Origin: Petunia secreta
Taxonomy: Eukaryota; Streptophyta; Magnoliopsida; Solanales; Solanaceae
Direction of reading: 5' to 3'
Assembly: GCA_029990175.1 (NCBI GenBank)
Contig: JARKIP010000005.1
Location: forward strand, 53,867,001-53,931,000
Length of the DNA stretch: 64,000 nucleotides
Shown here: positions 52,228 through 63,246 of the stretch, one piece after another
Position numbering within the stretch: the stretch's first letter is position 1
Layout of the letters: each line of letters opens with the position of its first letter
Notes under the pieces: model-generated
What the model saw: the letters and a program-made list of their open reading frames with translations, nothing else
Database searches by the model: none
Told to the model about the DNA's origin: nothing
Translations under genes and position numbers: made by a program

Positions 52228-54637
52228 ATAATTTTCTATTTTATGGTTTTGAAGGATGGGCATCAATCTTAACTCAAAATTGAAGACAGATTGCGCCAAA
52301 ACGCTCTACGCGATTAAGGTAACGTTATGCTATCTTCAATTTCGTCTATAGCTTGAGTTTTACAATTACTTCATGACTAATTAAAGTGCCTAAATGATGT
52401 ATTATAGCTTGTTTAAGCTTTAGAAGGTGTGGAATTCAAAGGAAACAAGGTTTAGAAGCAAGAAACATCAAAGGTATTTAAGACTAGACCTTTCTTTTTG
52501 GCAAGGCACGTATCTTGTAGCTTTTGAAGTTTTTCTTAGTTCGAAACATGGTTTTTCTTGTTGGTTACTTGTATATAATCAAGGGAGCCTCGTATATACT
52601 TAATTTGGTACTAAAATCCAAGGTGAAAGACATTCAAATCAGCAAGACAAAACGTTTCAAAATCTGGAAAATTGTTTTGATCTTTGGACAATTGTTAGTA
52701 TATTGATCATAACTCCTTGTACAAAATTGATATTTAGATTATTTAAGATTCCACAGAACCCTAAGACATATATATAAAACTTTCATGAAGACCATGAAGT
52801 CTATATCTTTGATCTACACTCAGAAAATTAGGTCGAAAGGCAGGACAGCGGTACTGTCAAGACATTCTACCTGCGGATTTGTAATGACATCCAGTCGTCT
52901 CATCTTGTAATCTATTTAACATGTTTGTGTTATCAGTTTATCCGGGTATCCATTCCCGTGTGTAGTATAGTGCTGGTTCGTTTTTTGCGGATCTTCGGAA
53001 ACTCTGCCGAAAATTTTATGGAAATTCAAAGAGTTGGACAAATTCTGAGTTCTAGGTTGTGTATATAATTCTATCCCGAGTTTTCTTTTCATTCCTTTGA
53101 GTCCATATCTATTGTTGCCACATGTGTTATGCCTCATACATGCTTTTACTTATATCGTGATCATGTTATGTGTGATTTGGAGTCCCCCATAGAGGCTGGA
53201 CATTGGACACACAGTCCGGTCGCGTGGGTATCAGGTTCCTAACCGGATTACCCTAAGATGTGGGGAGTGAAGTCTTTAGCCTTATGTGATATATTTTTTT
53301 GCCTATTGAACACAGGGAGATCGTTTGTCAAAGGATCCAAAGGACAAAGCGGTTGTTGATTAGCCGTACTAACTTTTGGAAAAGGTAAGTGTTTATATCC
53401 ATTTCTTTGGAGGCACCTGGCCTCGTGGATTTCTACCACGTGTTCCTTACGTGCATAGCTGCCGATAGGCGTACTCATTACGCCTTAACTTTGGATTTAC
53501 ATTGTATATTTTATATTATATGTTATGTCTGGTTGTTGGTATTGTATTGAGGATTTGAGCATTGTACTCTGGCTATGAGTTGCATCTACTTCCCGGCTGT
53601 CGATGAGAGTCCCCCGCCGGTGAAGGGTAATTATTGCATCACATTGCATTCATATGCATTATATGTCATTCATATGCATTACATTGCATATCATATTGGG
53701 TGCAGGAGTACGCTGCCCCAGGAGCAGGAGTATTTCGCTCCATTGTATCATATTGAGGGTATGAGTATTCCGCCCCAGGGGTAGGAGTATTGCGCTCCAT
53801 TGTATCATATTGAGGGTAGGAGTATTCCGCCCCAGGAGAGTGCAGGAGTATTCCACCTCAACTTTACATTATATCGGGTGCAGGAGTATTCCGCCCCAAG
53901 AGAGTGCAGGAGTATTCCGCCTCTTGTTTATATTATATCGGGTGCAGGGGTATTCCACCCCAGGAGCAGCAGTATTCCACTCCAGTTGGTTATCAGATTG
54001 GATTCCCTTCGAATGGAGGAGTATTCCGCTTCGGGATGGGATTACGGGCACATGTGACCCTTTGCATCAAATTTCATTTCATTTCATTTCATCTCATTTC
54101 ATTTCATTTCATTTCATACCATTGTGTAAACTTGTGGTACATAACAATTTTCCTGATTATATGTGCATTCTTATTTGTTGATATGTTTCTGGCTCGTATC
54201 CCTAGTTGATTTTATGGTTTCATACGTGTTTTCGGTTGTTATCTGGCTCTGCCTTTTTATAATTTAAAACAGAAGAATTTGGTTTATCTGTTTCTTGTCC
54301 CTGGTTAGCTATCCTATTTCTTGAGATTGCTAGTCTACCCCACTTATTGAGTCCTTTTGACTCACCCTTGTTTGTTTTTTGTTTCTTGTCTATCTATTTC
54401 GTTTCGGCAGATTCGCTCCAGGATTGAGTTCGCCACATTGTAAAGGAGCGAAGACGACTTCAGCTGTCAGGGTGAGCCAGTTTTTATTCTGGATGGCCAC
54501 CAGTTTATTGGTTGTTATTTCAGTTGCATTTTGCTCCCTTCAGGAGGTATTTGTCTTCTTTTGTACTCTTAGATGTCTAGTCTGGATAGCCCTAAACCTA
54601 GTATGTTGGGTAGTCAGCTGTAATTTCTTTTGTACAG
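52228..54637 (+). repeat. Second-type LTR piece (truncated at both ends)
   Basis: Matches 55105-57530 of the following copy. Begins inside it at TTTTATGGTTTTGAAGGATG and ends at TTTTGTACAG. Its right half (from about 53210) is shared with the D LTR, including the minisatellite (53700-54035), but it lacks the 35-bp array. Confidence 0.75.
54071..54118. repeat. TTTCA pentanucleotide microsatellite
   Basis: About nine (ATTTC)n units with one CATCTC interruption. Shorter versions are at the same LTR position at 44672-44700, 51449-51488 and 56993-57018, so the length varies among copies. Confidence 0.75.
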
Positions 54638-54644
54638 AATAGAT

Positions 54645-57600
54645 TGTTACACCCCGTATGTCTAAAGTGACGTATATCATTCTAATGACATGTTAATAAT
54701 GCTTTAAGTGAGTTTCAAGACATAATATTACCATAGAAGATGTTTATACATTGAATATAAAGTTTGGGAAAAGTCGGATTTAAGTTGCGGAAAAACCGAC
54801 TAAGAAATTGCCTTGTAACATAGCTTTTTTGGCAGTTAAATTCGTGTGTTATATGAGGTCTTTTGGGGACATATCATATACCAAATTGAAGGTCTTGGAG
54901 TGTAGTTTCTAAAAATTTTGACATTTTGTTCATACAATATTTGGATAAAACGATATGAGTGTCAGAAGTCAGACCAGAAAAAGGGACATAAGCGCAAAAG
55001 AGGACTAAAACTGAAATGTTTCGAGTATAAAAGGAAAAATTTGCCTCCATCTCCTCATTTCCAGAAATCTAAAGGGAGAAACAGTGTCTCGTCAAGTTGT
55101 AAGCAAATTTTATGGTTTTCAAGGATGGGCGTCAATCTTAACTCGAAATTGAAGACAGATTGCGTCAAAGCGCTCTATGCGATTACGTTATGCTACCTTC
55201 AATTTCGTGTATAGCTTGAGTTTTTGAATTACTTCATGACTAAGTAAAGTGCCTAAATTTTGTATTATAGCTTGTTTAAGCTTTAGAAGGTGTGGAATTC
55301 AAAGGAAACAAGGTTTAGAAACAAGAAACATCAAAGGTATGTAAGACTAGACCTTTCTTTTTGGCAAGGCACGTATCTTGTAGCTTTTGAAGTTTTTCTT
55401 AGTTCGAAACATGGTTTTTCTTGTTGGTTACTTGTATATAATCAAGGGAGCCTCGTATATACTTAATTTGGTACTAAAATCCAAGGTGAAAGACATTCAA
55501 ATCAGCAAGACAATACGTTTCAAAATCTGGAAAAATTGTTTTGATATTTGGACAATTGTTAGTATATTGATCATAACTCCTTGTACAAAATTGATATTTA
55601 GATTATTTAAGATTCCACAGAACCCTAAGACATATATATAAAACTTTCATGAAGACCATGAAGTCTATATCTTTGATCTACACTCAGAAAAAATTAGGTC
55701 GAAAGGCAGGACAGTGGTGCTGTCAAGACATTCTATCTATTTGTTATGACATCCAGTCGTCTCATCTTGTTATCTATTAAACATGTTTGTGTTATCAGTT
55801 TATCCGGGTATCCATTCCCGTGTGTAGTATAGTGATGGTTCTGTTTTTTCGGATCATCCAGTTTCAGGGGAAACTCTGCCGAAAATTTTATGGAAATTCA
55901 AAGAGTTGGACAAATTCTGAGTTCTAGGTTGTGTATATAATTCTATCCAGAGTTTTCTTCTCATTCATTTGGGTCCATATCTATTATTGCCACATGTGTT
56001 ATGCCTCATACATGCTTATACTTATATCGTGATCATGTTATGTGTGATTTGGAGTCCCCCATAGAGGCTGGACATTGGACACACAGTCCGGTCGCGTGGG
56101 TATCAGGTTCCTAACCGGATTACCCTAAGATGTGGGGAGTGAAGCCTTTAGCCTTATGTGATATATTTTTCTGCTTATTGAACACATCGAGATCGTTTGT
56201 CAATGAATCCAAAGGACAAAGTGGTTGTTGATTAGCCGCACTAACTTTTGGAAAAGGTAAGTGTTTATATCCATTTCTTTGGAGGCACCTGGCCTCGTGG
56301 ATTTCTACCACGTGTTCCTTACGTGCATAGCTGCCGATAGGCGTACTCATTACGCCTTAGCTTTGGATTTACATTGTATATTGTATATTATATGTTATGT
56401 CCGGTTGTTGGTATTGTATTGAGGATTTGAGCATTGTACTCTGGCTATGAGTTGGCATCTACTTCCCGGCTGTCGATGAGAGTCCCGCGCCGGTGAAGGG
56501 TTATTATTGCATCACATTGCATTCATATGCATTATATGCCATTCATATGCATTACATTGCATATCATATTGGGTGCAGGAGTACTCTGCCCCAGGAGCAG
56601 GAGTATTTCGCTCCATTGTATCATATTGAGGGTAGGAGTATTCCGCCCCAGGAGCAGCAGTATTCCGCTCCATTATATCATATTGAGGGTAGGAGTATTC
56701 CGCCCATGAGCAGGAGTATTCCGCTCCATTGTATCATATTGAGAAGTATTCCGCCCCAGGAGAGTGCAGGAGTATTCCGCCTCAGCTTTACATTATATCG
56801 GGTGCAGGAGTTTTCTACCCCAAGAGAGTGCAGGAGTATTCCGCCTCTGGTTTATATTATTCGGGTGCAGGAGTATTCCACCCTAGGAGCAGGAGTATTC
56901 CGCTCCAGTTGGTTATCAGATTGGATTCCCCTCGAATGCATGAGTATTCCGCTTCGGGATGGGATTACGGGAACATGTGACCCTTTGTATCAGATTTCAT
57001 TTCATCTCATTTCATACCATTGTGTAAACTCTTGGTACATAACTATAGTCCTGATTATATGTGCATTCTTATTTGTTGATATGTTTCTGGCTCGTATCCC
57101 TAGTTGATTTTATGGTTTCATACGTGTTTCCGATTGTTATATGGCTCTGCCTTTTTATAATTTAAATAGGAGGAATTTGGTTTGTCTGTTTCTTTTCCCT
57201 GGCTAGCTATCCTATTTTTTGAGGTGGCTAGCCTACCCCACTTATTGAGTCTTTTCGACTCACCCTTGTTTGTTGTTTGTTTCTTGTCTATCTATTTCGT
57301 TTCGGCAGGTTCGCTCCAGGATTGAGTTGGCCACATTGTAAAGGAGCGAAGACGACTTCACTTGTCAGGGTGAGCCAGCTTTTATTCCGGATGGCCACCA
57401 GTTTATTGGTTGTTATTTCAGTTGCATTTTGCTCCCTTCAAGAGGTATTTGTCTTCTTTTGTACTCTTAGATGTCTAGTCTGGATAGCCCTAAACCTAGT
57501 ATGTTGGGTAGTCAGCTGTAATTTCTTTTGTACAGCTTAGAGGTATCAGTATGTCTGTATTTTTTTTTTTAGTCTTGTCCTTATTTGTGAATTGTTATAT

Positions 57601-57695
57601 TTATTTTCCTGATTTAATTGGTAAGGGTTCGCCCAACGGGTCTAGGGGAGGATGTCGGGTGCCCGTATGGCCTAACCGGATTCCGGGTCGTGTCA
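54645..57695 (+). repeat. Second-type LTR, apparently complete
   Basis: TGTTACACCCCGTATGTC...GGGTCGTGTCA, about 3.05 kb with TG...CA ends. The left 0.5 kb is unique to this type; the right 1.6 kb (from about 56075) is shared with D. No target duplication is seen (TAGAT/CCCTG). Could be a solo LTR or the product of LTR-LTR recombination. Confidence 0.65.
56570..56960. repeat. GGAGTATTCCGC minisatellite, copy 4
   Basis: Same unit as at 44330, with extra GAGTATTCCGCCCC-plus-CATTGTATCATATTGAG segments, the largest of the four arrays. Confidence 0.8.
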
Positions 57696-59320
57696 CCCTG
57701 TGAACAAGGTCTGTGAGCCTTGCAAAATCGAGGAAACTTAGAGGCTTGACTAAAGCCGAGGACCAGTGAGGTTTTATTTTGAAAGGTCGATTGGTGCCTT
57801 TCATGATTCGCAGTCTCGTATTGAAAGATAATTGAAAGTTTATCCAGGGTATGGTGAAGATATTTGGGAGTTTTATTTGGAGTAGTTGGAGGTTAGTAAA
57901 GGTGAGGAGAATTGTCTTGGGGTGGGAGTTAGTCCTGGGGCTGTCTCTTTCTTTGGGCGATGGGATAGAATAGTGTGGAAGTCTTTAATAGAATGTGTTA
58001 TGATTTGTGCGTGTTATTGCCTTTGTTTACGATTGTCTTGGAATAAATGCTAATATTTTGTTTCTTGTTTTTTTCTTTGTCATGTACACTTTTGGGGACG
58101 AGTTGACATAAAACTCACAAATTGGGATGGCCTGCATTTAGAAGTTACCGCATTTTCGGGACTTAATATCCCGAAAATGTAAATAAAAGAAAAAAAACGA
58201 AATCTCTAAATTCAAGGCTCAGTGATTGAGTTGCTAAATCCGAGTTCTATCTTCTAAACTCCCTCTTTCCCGTCCCCTTTAGAAAAGCATGTTTTAGGAA
58301 GCCCTGAAATCCGGACTAGGACTTTGCATGTTAGAAACTTGGTAGGATAGCCGCTGTAGTGAAATTATTAGTTTATCGCATGTTTAGAATTGTTTAAATA
58401 ATCGATCATCCCGTTTCCTTGGGACGCGCCAATTAATTTAAGGCGTTAGGAACTTCTCGTTAATTATTGAGTGCAAAAAAAAATAATTAATATTCACTTT
58501 AAAGTTATACAACCTTCATTTATTATTTATTTTAATTCTTTATCCATTTCTTACTTATTTATTTATAATTTATTAATTATATTAATTAGGTGGTATTTAT
58601 TTATGTAATTGATTTATTTAATTACTTTAATTTATTTATTTAATTTTAATTAATCATTTATTTATTTAATCAATTATAAATATTTATTTATTTATTTATT
58701 TAATAAATTATTATTATTATTCATTTGCTCCTTTATTTAATTCAATTTGATAAATATTCATTTATTTAATTTATTTATTTATTTATTTATTTATCCATCC
58801 ATTTCAATTAATTAATTAATCCTTTTATTATTATCTAATTATGTATCTAGATTATTTCATTTATTTATCCAACTTCATTTAATCTTTACTTATTAAATTA
58901 ATTAATCAATGGATCATTATTTAATTATTCATTTAATTAACCTTAAATTTAGTCATTTATCTATATAAGTATCGGCATAATTAAAATCTTGTCTTATTTA
59001 TATTTATTTCTATCATCTTTGTTTAAAATTAGCTTTATATATATTATTATCCTTAATAAATTCGTGAAAACCGCCGGATTAACCGCATTTAGCGGATTTT
59101 CGAAAGTCTTCTTTCGAATTTAATAGAACCACTTACCTAAGAATCTCTGAATTTTATTAATTTCCTTTAAGTAAGGGAATAATTGCACTCCTTAATTAAC
59201 GTTTGGTTCCTAATAATTCTTAAATTAGGTGGCGACTCCAAAGAAGCCCTTTGGAGTCTCCAATTTGCTGAAAATACATCTCGATGCATACTTATGTGCA
59301 TTTTTTGGGAGGGTTCAACA
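57696..59320 (+). repeat. LTR-like segment (Ogre/Tat-type right end), start uncertain
   Basis: The right part contains TTAGGTGGCGACTCC at 59224-59238 and ends GAGGGTTCAACA at 59320. The same order (GGTGGCGACTCC ... GGGTATCGACA) is seen, inverted, at the left end of the T5 LTR (60088-60175), so this is probably the 3' end of a long LTR. The left limit is not visible. To its right the T4 antisense-ORF sequence begins, so it seems to have inserted there. No protein-coding frame. Confidence 0.5.
58480..58975. repeat. TTTA-rich low-complexity tract
   Basis: About 500 bp dominated by TTTATTTATTTATTTA and TTAATTAATTAA words, inside the LTR-like segment. Confidence 0.8.
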
Positions 59321-59696
59321 GCCGTCGTATGCCACATGACAAGAAGTCAGAGAAATCATCATGTGTAAAGATGGATATACCTGAATCAACATGTCTGCCA
59401 CAAGAAGGACGTCCCAAAGAACACCATCATCAGAATCCCGATCAAATTTCATGACTCGGGGGACTCTATTCACTCCTTTGCGGCCAAAGAAAGAACAAAA
59501 AAAAGGTGATTACAGATGAGTTTTCTCATGCAACATCCAATCGAAGCGAAGAAGATTTTCTCTGAAAATCAAACCAGAATCGAAGTCAAACAAGTTTGAA
59601 AAGAAGAAAGTTCTTCACTATCATAAGAAGTTGTTGAGAAAGTGGAGTATTTTCCTAAAGAGAAGTTTGTAATTTTTCCACTATCATGAAGCCCCT

Positions 59697-59704
59697 ATTT
59701 ATAG
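59697..59704 (-). promoter_or_regulatory. TATA box of the T4 antisense ORF
   Basis: The minus strand reads GCCTATAAATAGGGGC; same position as in T1 and T2 relative to the LTR and the ORF start. Confidence 0.5.
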
Positions 59705-59958
59705 GCGAGAAAGAGATAAGAATGATATGTGAGACGAACAGATGTCATTATTAATGGAGATATGAAATGATTCAGAGAAGTTGATAGCAGTTCTTGGAAA
59801 GGTGCATGGAGTTGGTATCAGTCAATCAGAGTGAAGCACGTGGAGTTCATGAAGGAATCAATGTCATTCTTGGTCTCTACGAGTCTCAAGGAGTCAGTGA
59901 TATATCTTTTCACATCCACGCCGCTTTCACTTCCTGACTGCTTGCGTCAGCACTCAGC

Positions 59959-59974
59959 AAGTGGGGGGACTGAC
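59959..59974 (+). promoter_or_regulatory. Polypurine tract of T4
   Basis: AAGTGGGGGGACTGAC, the cleanest PPT of the family here, directly before the LTR start at 59975. Confidence 0.75.
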
Positions 59975-60087
59975 TGTGTGGCAAAAAATATGCCACCTGT
60001 TATTACGGGGATACGAGTCCAGCAAGCGAAACTAGACTTATCTTATAAGTCACTAGGCGCAGCGGATACACGCCCGCTCCTGGAGAC
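59975..60087 (+). repeat. LTR start of T4, cut by T5
   Basis: TGTGTGGCAAAAAATATGCC...CGCTCCTGGAGAC matches the first 113 bp of the family LTR and stops where T5 begins. Confidence 0.85.
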
Positions 60088-62890
60088 TGTCGATACCCTT
60101 TTTTTCGAACTAGTTATGGTTCGAAATAGGATTCAACTTATTGGAAATCACGAGTACGACTTGGAGTCGCCACCTAATAGTTTATTTAACTAGGTGTATT
60201 AGAGCACCTACTTTATCTGAAACATGGTTTACGAAATAGAGATTACGAGTAAGGGCTCAAATTAATCTAAGAGGAAGGTGTTAGGCACCTCCTATATTCC
60301 ACTAAATGTGGTTCCCGACCGGACTTAGATAAATTGGGACTTAAAGCAAATTAGAGTGTTCAAACAATTAATAGGTAAGATTCTAGTTTAAATATCAAAA
60401 CTTCTAAACGTCCCGATAAAATTAAATAAGGAAAACACTCGCATATCCATCAAATTATTAACTATATGTTGTGCTATATTTGGACCAAAACATATAAAAA
60501 TAATTTTGCACAAATAACTATTAGGTGTAAATTTTATAAAAAGATGGAAAAAGAATTTAACAAATTGAAAAATTAGAGGGAACAAATTCAAGAAGGGAAT
60601 TCGCTAAAGTAAAGCACACGAGTAAACCGAAGCAATTGTGGTGAATTTAACGTGGAGAAATAATTAACAACTTAACAAATAAATTAACTAAAGTTAAAAA
60701 TTCAGAATGCGGGATCAAGTATAGGCAAGGCGAAAGAAGGACTCAGTCCGATGTTACTTCCCTCTATTTGGCTTTGTATGATCGACAATCTTAAACGTTT
60801 TAGACAAGGCAAAATAAGTATTAAAATAATTAGTTTTGAAACTAGTATTCAACTCGAAATGATTTAGTCTTAATAGTACGAGTAAAAGCTATTTTATGTC
60901 TTAGAAGCGTTGCTATTTGAAAACAATGTAAAACTTAAAAATGACTTAGTATATAATTTTGAAAACATACCAAATGGTTAAAAGAAAATGAAAGTTTAAA
61001 AAAGAAAAAGATAATAGTAGAAGTAATGATTCTGTAAAACTCTTAAGAGAGTGGCATATCAAATAAAAATGAGGGAGTAATGAATCGCTGTAATTTTATA
61101 AAGCTATACATGTGTTCTTCATTCGAGAAGTCGACTAGCCTGCTATTGTCATCATATTCTAGAACGTACCTAACCCCGCTTGAGGTGATGCTTCCATTTG
61201 ATGCCATAATGCCGTAATAAAACTCCAAGTACGCCATGAAAAAATTAATTAAGAAAAAGTAGTGAGTAGAGACTCTGTCATAAAATTGATTTCATGATAA
61301 GGAAGGACATGAAGAGTTAGTAAATGACAATAGAAGAGCTTGTATTCAAACATGATAATTGAAGTACTTTCTTTAATTGGAATGAGATAATGTATAAATT
61401 TTTTGCTAAAGGTGAGAATGTGCAGTCATTTAACAACTTGTTAGGCTAAACGAGAACCAATCATAGTTGAATGTTGATAATCAAATTAACTTTACAGAAT
61501 CATGCTTTATTACTTAAAGATTTAAACTTAAAAGATTTCTTTAATCATCATTCTCTTTCTACTCATTTTTGTGAACAACAAAGAAGGTAAAGAAAATAGA
61601 AAGATATCAATATCAATTCACCAACAAACATGGGTAGGGTGTAGACTGAAATACGTTCTCTCCATAGTTGGGATCTACGACAGAGCACACAATTGTGTCA
61701 AAAAATTAAATCCTAATTAGCAGGATAAATATGATAGATAAATTAGTGTCAGTGTTGTAAAAATGCGAGAAAGAGGAAACACAATCGTGGAAGCAAATAT
61801 TCTCTATAGATCATTGTATTTCCCAAAAAATATATCGGGTTTTACAATTAAATTTGTATTTAGTTGAGTCTAAGGCGACCGTTTTATATCTCAATTTGAT
61901 CGCTTGATGGATAATTTACGTGAACGAGTTAATCGACCTCAAGAGTTTGATGCAGAAATAATTTCCAAATCGATGTCTAATAGATTCGATATCAAGCAAA
62001 TTCGATGTCAGTTAAATCCGATGTCAAGTGGAAGTGTTAAATGCTATCAAACAAATTCAAACTAAATGGAAGGATAGTGATGTACGATGAGATGACTTCG
62101 TTTTATCAAGATACGCAATTATCCGAACACGGTTATGATACTCGAATCGATGAAGATAATAGCAATACGATGACAACCAAATGAAATGAACGAACGTAAA
62201 ACAATGACTAACGAACAAATGTAATCGAACAAAGGATCTGACGAATAAGTCGATTGGTTGCCAAATGAGTGACGATAACAGATTGCTCAAATTAAACACA
62301 GGTCAACAGGCAAAAGATGTTACGATCAAGATAAATGCAGATCTAAACGAAGCAAATAACAAATAAATAATCAAAGCAGTAAAGGCTTATTGTATTTGAT
62401 GGATCGATGGATGTTGCTTCAATGGAAAGAACAGGTCTCCCTCCACGTTTGAATCAAATCACGATCGAAGCTTTAAATACAATGATGATCTTTTACGTAA
62501 CAAACTGACAAAGGTAAACAACACTGTTGAATATTTTCTTGACAAGAGAATAGTGGTTTTGAAGAGTAGAGTAATATTTTGCTCAGATGAACGTGTCCCA
62601 AAATAGAAGATGAAGACAATATTTATAGGCTGACAATGAGCCTTTCCCAACCCTAGAAGGATTCTTCCTTTTCCACGTCTCTTTCTCCACAACTGCCCAC
62701 GTCCCTTCAATCACGCTAAGTTGGTTCCGATAAAAATGGGATAAGCTCATTAAAGCTTATCCGTTAAAGCCAGCGCCTTCGTGGTCATCTGATCAAGTTG
62801 TTGAAGCGAATCAATCGGCAAATGTCCTCGGAAACAATAACCAAACCCGAACACACCTTCCCGTTTGAAGAACGAAAATCGACCAATACA
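60088..62890 (-). repeat. 3' LTR of T5
   Basis: Plus strand TGTCGATACCC...GACCAATACA, 2803 bp, TG...CA. On the minus strand a TATA box (CCTATAAATATTGTC) lies at about 62611-62625, some 270 bp after the LTR start, giving a short U3 and a very long R/U5. Near the other end is GGTGGCGACTCC (60163-60174, minus). Short open frames inside (e.g. 61043-61237) show no domain. Confidence 0.75.
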
Positions 62891-62912
62891 GATAGTCCCC
62901 CCACTTGCGAAG
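62891..62912 (-). promoter_or_regulatory. Polypurine tract of T5
   Basis: The minus strand reads CGCAAGTGGGGGGACTATC directly before the LTR start TGTATTGGTC; nearly the same as in T4. Confidence 0.75.
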
Positions 62913-63091
62913 TTCTGTGATCGTAACGCTTCGCAAGTGGCTTGAAAGTTAAAGCGGGAAAACACGTGGCTCGCTCGTGTCCCTTCATTTTGAAACGCCA
63001 ACTGTCGCTTCAACTTCAAATCACTGCGCGTGTCAGAGATCGTGCGGACGGCGGTTTTCACCAATTCCCAAGATCATGATGATTTCCCCTC

Positions 63092-63099
63092 TATAAATA
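63092..63099 (+). promoter_or_regulatory. TATA box of the T5 antisense ORF
   Basis: TATAAATA in CCTCTATAAATACCAGC, 155 bp before ATG 63247, leaving a 5' UTR of about 120 bases that is CT-rich (TCTTGCAACTAATCTCCC), as in strongly expressed plant genes. Confidence 0.6.
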
Positions 63100-63246
63100 C
63101 CAGCTCCGTTTCGATTTCACAATTTTTACATCTCTTGCAACTAATCTCCCAAACTTTCTTCAAACTCTTCAAAAAAAATTTTTAGTACCTTGTGCTGATC
63201 AAACTTGGTTACCCACTTTATTTTGCTCACTCATCTTAATTTACCA

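Larger units (their letters stand above)
42911..57695 (+). mobile_element. D: Ty3/gypsy element with very long, repeat-rich LTRs (composite 3' end)
   Basis: 5' LTR 42911-45616 (TGAAACGACC...GGGTCGTGTCA), tRNA-Met PBS, degraded gag and pol-less interior 45617-49686, PPT, then the second LTR from 49687. The second LTR loses its match to the first at about 52227 and continues as pieces of a related LTR type (52228-54637 and 54645-57695). Gag motifs suggest the Tekay/Del-like group common in Solanaceae (inference). No matching target duplication (CCAGC/CCCTG). Confidence 0.8.
59321..60087 (+). mobile_element. T4: fragment of the T1/T2 family (antisense-ORF start, PPT, LTR start)
   Basis: 59321-59700 matches the 5' part of the T1 antisense ORF in the same inverted sense; e.g. 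CATGACTCGGGGGACTC near 59450 is the complement of T2 27685-27701. Then comes the promoter region, the PPT and 113 bp of LTR. Broken on the left by the LTR-like segment and on the right by T5. Confidence 0.75.

Noticed and set aside
59183..59368. 61-codon plus-strand frame at the LTR/T4 junction
   Set aside because: Crosses two unrelated repeats (junction at about 59320); chance.
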